A DNA stretch of 14,108 nt, taken from contig JAAFHM010000074.1 of assembly GCA_013298375.1 (NCBI GenBank), positions 1 to 14,108 on the forward strand. Direction: 5' to 3'. Both the position numbers and the translations under genes were made by a program. A model generated the notes under the pieces. That model saw nothing but the letters and a program-made list of their open reading frames with translations. It had not been told where the DNA came from and ran no database searches. The first letter of the stretch is position 1. Every line of letters begins with the position of its first letter. This document shows positions 1 through 5,857 of the stretch, one piece after another. Source of the DNA: Ignavibacteria bacterium. GTDB taxonomy: Bacteria > Bacteroidota > Ignavibacteria > Kapaibacteriales > UBA4661.

Positions 1-20
1 CAAAGTAGTGCATCGTTCAT
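1..20 (-). CDS. Possible 5' end of a gene leaving the window
   Basis: Read on the minus strand, a purine-rich AGGAAAGGAG ribosome-binding sequence (about 22-31) lies just before two candidate ATGs. One is at 20-18 (peptide start MNDALL), only 1-2 bases from the GGAG. The other is at 13-11 in a different frame (MHYF), at a more usual spacing of about 8 bases. The gene would run off the left edge, so neither product nor frame can be settled. It follows the hairpin terminator of the upstream minus-strand gene, so it may be separately transcribed. Confidence 0.3.
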
Positions 21-38
21 GCTCCTTTCCTGAAACAC

Positions 39-72
39 AAAAAGCCGCTCCGAATCAGATTCAAAGCGGCTT
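39..72 (-). terminator. Rho-independent terminator of the minus-strand 121-residue gene
   Basis: AAGCCGCT (42-49) is perfectly complementary to AGCGGCTT (65-72). Inside, GAA (52-54) can also pair with TTC (60-62). On the minus strand the stem is followed by a run of T (complement of A39-A43, two of them in the stem). It begins 17 bases past the stop codon of the minus-strand CDS. The plus-strand side has no T-run, so the direction is minus. Confidence 0.6.
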
Positions 73-89
73 CCGTGTTCAGCTATGAT

Positions 90-455
90 TTAGAGTTGAG
101 CAAAACGAGCATTCACGAGCGCGTTTGCTTCGGCGAACTCTACCAATTCTTGCACCCGTGCGGGTGTGCTTTCCTTCCACGAAAATTCCACCACATAGTA
201 ATCGCCTTCTTTGCCCGTGCGCTTCTCCATGCGCCCTGTGGCGATGCCCTCGCCAACGGAGCGGCGTTTGATGAGAATATCGGCGTACAGCGTGATAAAA
301 TTCTCAATCGAAATGCCTTTGAAGAGAATATGCGACAGGGCATTTTCCGCATCCACGAAAAACATTTCCAGCCACGATTGGCGCGGATAGTTGAATAATT
401 CCGCTTCAAATGTGCGGTATGAAATCACTTCCATCGCCATTTCACGCCATTTCAT
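90..455 (-). CDS. Conserved-looking hypothetical protein, 121 residues
   Basis: I do not recognise this family. The protein is small, soluble and mixed charged/aromatic, with no signal peptide or membrane segment. It has a central stretch LSHILFKGISIENFITLYAD and an acidic-helical C-terminus (VQELVEFAEANALV). The first in-frame ATG is at 455. The frame stays open upstream to a stop at 557-555 but has no ATG, GTG or TTG there, so 455 is the best start, behind a weak GGTGAAAG. A clear hairpin terminator follows the stop. Its composition is GC-richer than the restriction genes to the right, so it is probably resident DNA. It is transcribed divergently from the restriction cassette. The open upstream frame leaves a small chance that the real N-terminus was cut off by the cassette. 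Confidence 0.6.
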   Translation of the reverse strand: MKWREMAMEVISYRTFEAELFNYPRQSWLEMFFVDAENALSHILFKGISIENFITLYADILIKRRSVGEGIATGRMEKRTGKEGDYYVVEFSWKESTPARVQELVEFAEANALVNARFAQL

Positions 456-577
456 CGTGCTTTCACCGATTTTGAATTGCCCCGCTTTGCAATCAGCGCG
501 GTTTCTTCTTTCAAGCCAGCGAAGGCTTTTGTAACTTTGTAGCAGCGCGAGTTTTTACACCATTCCCCAAAATACTC
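452..577 (-). pseudogene. Possible 3'-end fragment of a truncated gene upstream of the 121-residue CDS
   Basis: On the minus strand one frame is open for 41 codons and ends in a TGA that overlaps the next gene's start codon as ATGA, a classic coupled-gene arrangement. The last residues read KEETALIAKRGNSKSVKAR, which looks protein-like. There is no start codon in this stretch, and the rightward continuation is replaced by the restriction endonuclease gene starting at 578 on the other strand. The other two minus frames are also partly open here, so chance openness in GC-rich DNA is a real alternative. I see it as a candidate relic of a gene cut by the cassette. Confidence 0.27.
532..539 (+). 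promoter_or_regulatory. Candidate -7 promoter element TAACTTTG
   Basis: TAACTTTG fits the TAnnTTTG -7 consensus described for the primary sigma factor of Bacteroidota. A start of transcription near 546 would give a leader of about 32 bases before the endonuclease ATG at 578. The -33 element is weak: TTTC at 509-512 instead of TTTG. It is useful only if the host really belongs to that group. Confidence 0.3.
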
Positions 578-1351
578 ATGGCTTCTTTATCAGGCTCTAT
601 GCCACCCGTAATTATTCCCGAAGAACCGCTTCGCAAATGGGGTGAATTATGGCGAGGAACATTGAATCCACAAACAGGAAAATCAAAACGTCCTGACTGT
701 TTTGATCGTCAGCAGTCCGTTAATTTTGCTGGATTTATTGATGAAGAGGTAGCAAAATCTTTTGCTGCTATGCTTGGCAATATTCCTGTCCGTCATGCAA
801 CAAAGGCACGACTTACGCCACTTGAAGCGGATTGTGTCGAAGTTGGTCCAACAAGAATTATTGGCGGTGTGCGTCCACAAAATTTTGATGTTGCTTATCG
901 CCCGGACGGACCGCGTATTGCGTTTGATAGCAAAACCTTAAATGACTTATCAAGCGTTCGCAAAAACTGGCAAAACATGGTGAATGATTTAGCTACTGAA
1001 GCGGCAACGGTGCATACTCGTTTCCCATATGCGTTGGTTGCGTTTATGGTTGTCATTCCAGAACCTGCTTTGGCTGCAAAACAACTCAGTGATTTAATTC
1101 GTACACTTGAGCGCCTTTCCACACGTAAGGACGTTCTTGACCAAACACACTTAGCAGAAGCGATTGCACTGGTAGTTTGGGATCCCGATACAGGCAAGGT
1201 ACATGAAACGATACCGCCGATTTCTTCGCCACTGCGAATAGAGCAATTTTCTAACCTTATTTATCCTCACTACCTCAACCGATACAAAGGACTGCCGCCA
1301 CACGACGAAGTAAGTGATGACGAAGAAAATATTGATGATGAAACGGTATAA
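578..1351 (+). CDS. Putative type II restriction endonuclease (PD-(D/E)XK-like), 257 residues
   Basis: Probably cleaves DNA lacking the methyl mark set by the adjacent methyltransferase. The call rests on two things. First is position: it ends 8 bases before a DNA adenine methyltransferase gene on the same strand. Second is a PD-(D/E)XK-like core, with D104 in NFDVAY followed by a beta-strand and D117-S-K119 in IAFDSKTLN; an acidic residue such as E83 or E88 could complete the site. I cannot name the subfamily or recognition sequence. A helical region (residues 125-145) and a hydrophobic strand YALVAFMVVIPEPAL (151-165) follow. The last 15 residues are strongly acidic (DEVSDDEENIDDETV). The start is the first ATG and has no Shine-Dalgarno. 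The gene is AT-richer than the flanks, typical of transferred restriction systems. A non-nuclease partner protein is the main alternative. Confidence 0.65.
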   Translation: MASLSGSMPPVIIPEEPLRKWGELWRGTLNPQTGKSKRPDCFDRQQSVNFAGFIDEEVAKSFAAMLGNIPVRHATKARLTPLEADCVEVGPTRIIGGVRPQNFDVAYRPDGPRIAFDSKTLNDLSSVRKNWQNMVNDLATEAATVHTRFPYALVAFMVVIPEPALAAKQLSDLIRTLERLSTRKDVLDQTHLAEAIALVVWDPDTGKVHETIPPISSPLRIEQFSNLIYPHYLNRYKGLPPHDEVSDDEENIDDETV

Positions 1352-1359
1352 TTTTCACC

Positions 1360-3078
1360 ATGCCAATCAAGAGATTAGGAATTATGCGTACAATAACAAA
1401 ACCGACATTTCAAACAAATAAATCTAATACCTCCGAACAAAAACTGCGTGGAGGTTACTATACACCGCTATCGCTTGCTACATATCTAGCTTCATGGGCG
1501 ATTCGGACAGGGGATGAGAGTATTCTTGAGCCGAGTTGTGGAGATGGTAATTTTATTGAGGCTTTGCTTCAACGCTTCTCAACTATGAGTAAGAGCAGAA
1601 AAAAGAGAGCAGCAAAAATTATTGCTATTGAGATTGAAGACCAAGAACTACAAAAAGCACAACACCGTGCAGAGCAATATCCAAATGCAAGTAATCAGCA
1701 CATAGAATACCAATGGTTGTGCAATGATTTCTTTAGTGCATATAGCGATTTATATCGTCAGGAAGAATTTGATGTTGTTATCGGTAATCCACCATATATT
1801 CGATTTCAATATTTGAATGATGCAAGCCGGAATGTTGCTTTTGAACATCTGCGGTATGTCGGGTATAAACCAACAAAATTAGCCAATGCTTGGGTGGCAT
1901 TTGTGCAGCTTTCTCTTGAACTTGTTAAACACGGTGGGCGCTTGGCAATGGTATTACCCGCAGAATTGCTGCAAGTGAAATACGCTGAGGAGCTTCGAGA
2001 ACGCTTGACAAAGCAATTTGAGCATATTGTGATGATTGGTTTCAAAAGACTTGTCTTTCCTGAAATTCAACAGGAAGTGGTCTTGCTTTTAGCAGATGGA
2101 AAACGTTCCCTTGGAACAGCCACAAGCGATATTCATACATTAGAACTTCAATCCGGTGAGGAATTATTAGCATTGGATGATTTGAATAATGCTATCGCCC
2201 ATTTGCCTACAAAGCACTCTCGCAAGGGCATGAAGTGGACGAGTTTGTTTTTATCGGAATCGTCATTTGCTGCACTTGACCAAGCAGAACAGCATCCCGA
2301 ACTTACTCCACTCGGAAAACTTGCAAGCGTTGATGTGGGTATCGTTACTGGGCGCAATAGTTTTTTTGTTGTTCACACCGATAAACGCAAAGAGTTGAAT
2401 CTTAATGGTCACGCTATAGCTATCCTAGGGCGTACTGGTGCAATTAAATCTATACGATTTAGCCCCGACGATTTCGCTGAGTATCAAACTCAATACCCTT
2501 CATACTTGCTTAATTTGAATGGTATTGACCAAGAACATTTTCCAAAGGAATTGCAAGATTATATCGCATTGGGCGAACAGGAAAAAATTCATGAGGGATA
2601 TAAGTGTAGCATTAGAAAACGTTGGTATGATGTGCCTTCTATTCATGTTCCCGATGCTTTTCTTTATAGACAAATACATAAATTTCCTCTCCTTGTTTTG
2701 AATGAAGCGTCTGTTACAGCAACCGATACCATACATCGTGTTCGTATCCAAGAGGGAGTGAATCATAAATTACTAGCTGCATCCTTTTTCAATTCACTTA
2801 CCCTCGCATGGGCAGAAGTTTGTGGTCGTAGCTATGGCGGAGGGGTATTGGAACTGGAGCCACGCGAAGCCGAAGAAATACCAATTCCCTATAACGAACA
2901 TCTTGTTCTTGATTATGATAAAATAGATACGCTTCTGCGCAAAAATAAGGAAATGGAAGCACTAGAATATGTAGATTCCATTGTTCTCTATCAATTTTTA
3001 GGCTTTGATAAACAGACGATTGCAGCAATTCGTCAAGCATGGATAGAATTACGAGACAGACGTATTACAAGGCGGTAA
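1360..3078 (+). CDS. N6-adenine DNA methyltransferase, Eco57I-like type II
   Basis: Transfers a methyl group from S-adenosylmethionine to adenine N6 in the recognition site, protecting host DNA from the partner nuclease. Motifs appear in the order of the gamma class: motif X LRGGYYTP (29-36), motif I EPSCGDGNF (57-65, cofactor binding), acidic motif II region AIEIED (89-94), ND-F (122-124), and catalytic motif IV NPPY (143-146). The remainder, roughly residues 290-530, is expected to hold the target-recognition domain. It is 572 residues long, normal for a stand-alone methyltransferase of this type and too short for a fused nuclease. The start is uncertain: ATG at 1360 has no ribosome-binding site, while in-frame ATG 1384 is preceded by AGGA at a short spacing. 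It is probably co-transcribed with the endonuclease gene 8 bases upstream. AT-rich composition suggests horizontal origin. Confidence 0.92.
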   Translation: MPIKRLGIMRTITKPTFQTNKSNTSEQKLRGGYYTPLSLATYLASWAIRTGDESILEPSCGDGNFIEALLQRFSTMSKSRKKRAAKIIAIEIEDQELQKAQHRAEQYPNASNQHIEYQWLCNDFFSAYSDLYRQEEFDVVIGNPPYIRFQYLNDASRNVAFEHLRYVGYKPTKLANAWVAFVQLSLELVKHGGRLAMVLPAELLQVKYAEELRERLTKQFEHIVMIGFKRLVFPEIQQEVVLLLADGKRSLGTATSDIHTLELQSGEELLALDDLNNAIAHLPTKHSRKGMKWTSLFLSESSFAALDQAEQHPELTPLGKLASVDVGIVTGRNSFFVVHTDKRKELNLNGHAIAILGRTGAIKSIRFSPDDFAEYQTQYPSYLLNLNGIDQEHFPKELQDYIALGEQEKIHEGYKCSIRKRWYDVPSIHVPDAFLYRQIHKFPLLVLNEASVTATDTIHRVRIQEGVNHKLLAASFFNSLTLAWAEVCGRSYGGGVLELEPREAEEIPIPYNEHLVLDYDKIDTLLRKNKEMEALEYVDSIVLYQFLGFDKQTIAAIRQAWIELRDRRITRR

Positions 3079-3084
3079 TAATAA

Positions 3085-3195
3085 TTTTATACTTCCCAAC
3101 TCAAACTGTCGCGCTCGCTCGACACGCCGGAGACGATTGCGCAAAAGTATCAGGAATTGAAAGAAGCGGTTGCGATGGTTTTAGCAAAATTTTGA
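3085..3195 (+). pseudogene. Candidate 3'-end fragment of an unidentified gene
   Basis: A plus-strand frame is open from 3085 to a TGA at 3193-3195 with no start codon near its beginning. From about 3100 it reads like a natural protein end: LKLSRSLDTPETIAQKYQEL followed by KEAVAMVLAKF. Its codons are GC-rich (tcg, cgc, gcg), unlike the AT-rich methyltransferase that ends 7 bases before the frame opens. I read it as the tail of a resident gene whose front was lost when the restriction cassette arrived. The family is not recognised. At about 36 residues, chance cannot be excluded. Confidence 0.35.
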
Positions 3196-3254
3196 GGTGG
3201 ATGTGAATTTTCCTCGCCTCCCTATCTGTTCACTGCCGAGGAGAGCGCGGCGAA

Positions 3255-3275
3255 GGGCGCGGAGCAGCCGCGCCC
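3255..3275. repeat. Perfect GC-rich hairpin in intergenic DNA
   Basis: GGGCGCGG (3255-3262) and CCGCGCCC (3268-3275) form an 8-bp all-GC stem with a 5-base AGCAG loop. It is not followed by a T-run on either strand, so it is not a standard terminator. It sits within a GC-rich non-coding stretch of about 3205-3330, between the gene fragment ending at 3195 and the tetR promoter. It may be a structured RNA element or a dispersed intergenic repeat; only one copy is seen here. Confidence 0.5.
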
Positions 3276-3337
3276 GTAGTCCACGTACCGACGAGGCATC
3301 ATTTCCGTTGCACGCACCTCTACCGCAACTGCCCGAT

Positions 3338-3364
3338 AAAAAAATGAGAAATCTTCGATTTCTC
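3338..3364 (-). terminator. AT-rich hairpin with minus-strand T-run
   Basis: GAGAAATC (3346-3353) pairs perfectly with GATTTCTC (3357-3364) around a TTC loop. The seven A residues at 3338-3344 become a T-run after the stem on the minus strand, as in an intrinsic terminator pointing left. No minus-strand gene feeding it is visible, so it may stop stray antisense transcription from the tetR promoter region. The stem is AT-rich and therefore weak. Confidence 0.3.
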
Positions 3365-3389
3365 TTGCCAAGTAATTTCATTTTTCTTA

Positions 3390-3420
3390 TTTTGACTAAG
3401 AATCAAATTTGAAGTCAAAA
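3390..3420 (+). promoter_or_regulatory. Operator-like inverted repeat upstream of tetR
   Basis: TTTTGACT (3390-3397) and AGTCAAAA (3413-3420) form a perfect 8-bp inverted repeat. Between them lies a second perfect palindrome, TCAAATTTGA (3403-3412). The left part, 3392-3410, matches 16 of 19 bases with the segment 4154-4172 in front of the channel gene. Placed 20 bases before the tetR start, it is a good candidate for self-repression by the TetR protein. Confidence 0.6.
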
Positions 3421-3439
3421 ATTACTTACACTATCAATC

Positions 3440-4066
3440 ATGAAATCTGACAATGGAATTAAAGCAGAAGAACTCATTTTACAGGCAGCGCGAAAAGTCT
3501 TTGTAAAAAAGGGCTTTGATAAAACCAGAATGCAAGATATAGCCGCTGAATCTGGAATAACACAGTCATTGCTGCACTACTATTTTCGATCAAAGGATAA
3601 ACTTTTTGAGACGGTTTTTGAACAAGAATTCAGCAGTTACCTCTCAACTATGGAATCCATTGTGAATTCTGATTTACCATTACCTCAAAAAATTGAGAAC
3701 CTCGTTGCAAGGCGACTACAAGATTCTGAAGGCTATCCAGTACTCTCATATTTTGTTCTTTCGGAGATGGCTCGTAATCCGGATCGCATGAAAGATAATG
3801 CCCGTCGTGCGATGCCAATAGATAAAAAATTATTTGATGAAATATCAGCACAAGTGGCAGATGGAACTATAGCACCAATAGTGCCAAATGAACTCATGAT
3901 TAACCTCCTTTCACTTGTTCTTTTTCCAGTGCTTGCACGCCCGATGCTACAAGCTATGATGAATATTAATGATGAGGAATTTGAAGCATTCAATAAACAG
4001 CGTGTTCAAACTTTGCCTAAGTTTGTAATGCGAGCATTACAGCCACTGCCGAATGAAGCAAGGTGA
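3440..4066 (+). CDS. TetR/AcrR-family transcriptional regulator
   Basis: A 208-residue one-component repressor, the usual family length. The N-terminal TetR_N helix-turn-helix is clear: LQAARKVFVKKGFDKTRMQD leads into IAAESGITQSLLHYYFRSKD (residues 35-54), with the conserved Y-F-x-S-K-D-K-L ending of the recognition region. The C-terminal part (about 65-208) is the helical ligand-binding and dimer domain, which is variable and does not reveal the ligand. Its own promoter and that of the downstream channel-adaptor-pump genes share an operator-like sequence, so it most likely represses both until a pump substrate binds. Local repression is the rule for TetR proteins next to RND pumps. It is separated from the pump genes by 159 bases containing a terminator. 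No Shine-Dalgarno is seen before the ATG. Confidence 0.92.
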   Translation: MKSDNGIKAEELILQAARKVFVKKGFDKTRMQDIAAESGITQSLLHYYFRSKDKLFETVFEQEFSSYLSTMESIVNSDLPLPQKIENLVARRLQDSEGYPVLSYFVLSEMARNPDRMKDNARRAMPIDKKLFDEISAQVADGTIAPIVPNELMINLLSLVLFPVLARPMLQAMMNINDEEFEAFNKQRVQTLPKFVMRALQPLPNEAR

Positions 4067-4089
4067 TACAAGACAAGTGATGAAATTTT

Positions 4090-4144
4090 GAGCTTTCAAC
4101 TTTTGAATACTTTTCTCTCAAGGGTAGTTAAAGCTCTTATTTTT
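4090..4144 (+). terminator. Rho-independent terminator of tetR
   Basis: GAGCTTT (4090-4096) pairs with AAAGCTC (4130-4136). After a bulged C, AACT (4098-4101) continues with AGTT (4126-4129), and TTGA (4103-4106) can pair with TCAA (4118-4121). The 11-bp bulged stem is followed by TTATTTTT. It lies 23 bases past the tetR stop, so tetR is probably its own transcription unit. Confidence 0.6.
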
Positions 4145-4153
4145 GCCCAAAAA

Positions 4154-4168
4154 TTGATTAAAAATCAA
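4154..4168 (+). promoter_or_regulatory. Operator-like palindrome before the efflux operon
   Basis: TTGATT and AATCAA are perfect inverted half-sites separated by AAA. Extended to 4172, the segment matches 16 of 19 bases with 3392-3410 upstream of tetR; the shared form is TTGAYTAARAATCAAATTW. It lies after the tetR terminator and 57 bases before the channel start codon, where a repressor would cover the operon promoter. The -10/-35 boxes themselves are not clear in this AT-rich stretch. Confidence 0.55.
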
Positions 4169-4174
4169 ATTATT

Positions 4175-4196
4175 AAACAAACTTAAAAACAAACTT
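4175..4196 (+). repeat. Tandem AAACAAACTT repeat in the efflux promoter region
   Basis: AAACAAACTT occurs at 4175-4184 and again at 4187-4196, a 12-base period, between the operator-like palindrome and the channel gene start. It could be a second protein-binding site or simple low-complexity sequence. Confidence 0.4.
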
Positions 4197-4225
4197 TTTA
4201 TCAGTAAATACAAAAATTCAAAGCT

Positions 4226-5785
4226 ATGACTACCTTTATCATCCACCAGACCACCCTAACGCTTAGGAAGGATATATTAAAACTGAGGAGGCTATTCAGT
4301 CATCTTGTTTGCATTCTTACTCCTATCTGTTGGGCAATTTCGACTCTCATTGCGAATGCACAAACAATCCCGACTTCACCACAACAAGCCCAAAAAATTT
4401 CCAGGCGAATGCTCTCACTTGATGACGCTATCAAACTGGGTATGGGAGCAAGCATCCCATTACATACTGCTGCTGCAAAAGTCGAAGAGCAAACTGCCAA
4501 ACTCGCGGAGGCAAATGCAGATATGTTGCCGTCAGTTTTGTTGAGTGGCTCCTACACTCGTCTGAGCGACATCATAGCCCCGCGTATAGATTTTGGTAGC
4601 TCTGCTAATCCTTTTGCAAAACTCACACAGAGTGATATTCAAGGTTTTTCGCCTGATGTGCAGCGTTTACTCAGTACAGTACAAACGCGAAATCAAGCTC
4701 CGGTTGGTGGAGAGGGTGCAAGTGGCGGTATCCAATTTCCTGTTTTACTGAACAATTTCGATTTTCGCTTAATTGCCTCATACACTGTATTTAGTGGATT
4801 TAGACAGCAAGCAACGAAAGCCATGTCGGAATTTTATGCTGAGGCAAGCTCAAAAGATTTTGAGCGTTCAAAACAAACCACGCGATTTACTATTGTTCAA
4901 GCATACTGGCAGGTCTATCAAACGCAACAGCTTCGCGTGATAGCAGAGCAAACAACCGCGCAAGCGCGTCAGAGACTCAGTAATGCAGAGCAAATGCAAA
5001 AAAATGGGCAAATGAACAAAAATGATGTCATGCGCCAACAAGTGATTGTCGCCAATAATGTTGTTGCTCAAATCCGAGCGGCAAACAATGAGAGATTAGC
5101 CATTGTTTCCCTCAACAATTTACTCGGCTTACCTCTTGAAGCACCACTGGAACTCACGACACCCCCTGTACAACCTCCCACCGAATCAATGCCGCCGCTC
5201 GACAGCCTTATTGATATTGCACTGGAACGTCGCCCTGACGTGCAGGCAACCGATTATCAAACAAAAGCAGCCGACGAAAGCATCCGCATAGCACAAAGCG
5301 GCTGGTTTCCTAATGTTTCTTTGGAGGCGCAATACATTTACGCGAATCCGAATATTCGATTTCTCCCACTCGCTTCTGACCGCTTTGATGGAACATGGCA
5401 AGCTGCACTGAAATTTTCATGGACTGTCTGGAACTGGGGAATTACTGGATATAAAGTCCGTCAAGCCGAAGCACAAGCCATGCAACTCCGCGATGCACTG
5501 GCGAGTACGAAGAATGGCATCAAAGTCGCGTTAGTACAAAAATATCTCACGCTTTCTCAATCGCTCGAAAGTATTCGTGCTGCCAAAGATGCGCTTGACC
5601 AAGCGAAAGAAAACAATCGCAATGAAACAGAGCGATTCCAGCGCGGCTCATCACTTTTAGCGGATTTGAACGAAGCGCAACGCTCAGAAGCTCAAGCAAA
5701 AACCAATTACATCAATTCTCTTGTGGATTTTCAAATTGCCGTAGCAGACTTTCGCGCAACTGTTGGTGGCAATGTTGGTGAATGA
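4226..5785 (+). CDS. TolC-family outer-membrane efflux channel
   Basis: Forms the trimeric outer-membrane duct that receives substrates from the inner-membrane pump. The 519-residue product has an unusually long basic n-region, then a hydrophobic core and a likely signal-peptidase site after ANA (residue 45). Two repeated outer-membrane efflux (OEP) modules follow. The first starts with LSLDDAIKLGMGASIPLHTA (63-82), leading to NADMLPSVLLSGSYTRLSD. The second runs from about 306, where ALERRPDVQATDYQTKAA is followed by GWFPNVSLEAQY. Each module has the long glutamine/alanine-rich helices of this fold. An insertion around residues 125-175 contains glycine-rich GGEGASGGIQFP. It is the first gene of the channel-adaptor-pump set, preceded by an operator-like site. 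No Shine-Dalgarno is visible, and the ATG at 4226 is the only start giving a complete signal peptide. Confidence 0.95.
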   Translation: MTTFIIHQTTLTLRKDILKLRRLFSHLVCILTPICWAISTLIANAQTIPTSPQQAQKISRRMLSLDDAIKLGMGASIPLHTAAAKVEEQTAKLAEANADMLPSVLLSGSYTRLSDIIAPRIDFGSSANPFAKLTQSDIQGFSPDVQRLLSTVQTRNQAPVGGEGASGGIQFPVLLNNFDFRLIASYTVFSGFRQQATKAMSEFYAEASSKDFERSKQTTRFTIVQAYWQVYQTQQLRVIAEQTTAQARQRLSNAEQMQKNGQMNKNDVMRQQVIVANNVVAQIRAANNERLAIVSLNNLLGLPLEAPLELTTPPVQPPTESMPPLDSLIDIALERRPDVQATDYQTKAADESIRIAQSGWFPNVSLEAQYIYANPNIRFLPLASDRFDGTWQAALKFSWTVWNWGITGYKVRQAEAQAMQLRDALASTKNGIKVALVQKYLTLSQSLESIRAAKDALDQAKENNRNETERFQRGSSLLADLNEAQRSEAQAKTNYINSLVDFQIAVADFRATVGGNVGE

Positions 5786-5857
5786 TGTATATCTCATTTG
5801 AGTATGCAAATACTGTCGTTACAACACTTTACTCTATTCACATTTTTCCATATCATT

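Noticed and set aside
75..398. 107-residue plus-strand frame
   Set aside because: Antisense to the 121-residue minus-strand gene, which has a proper terminator; the plus translation is Cys/His/Phe-rich and implausible.
482..510. Possible plus-strand terminator (CC..CGCT / AGCG..GG followed by TTTCTTCTTTC)
   Set aside because: The stem has a G-G mismatch and a long loop, and there is no plus-strand gene upstream to terminate.
3197..3412. 71-residue plus-strand frame (and a 66-residue minus-strand frame over the same DNA)
   Set aside because: Arg/Pro/Ser-rich translations from a GC-rich hairpin region then an AT-rich tail that covers the tetR operator; no ribosome-binding site, so not considered genes.
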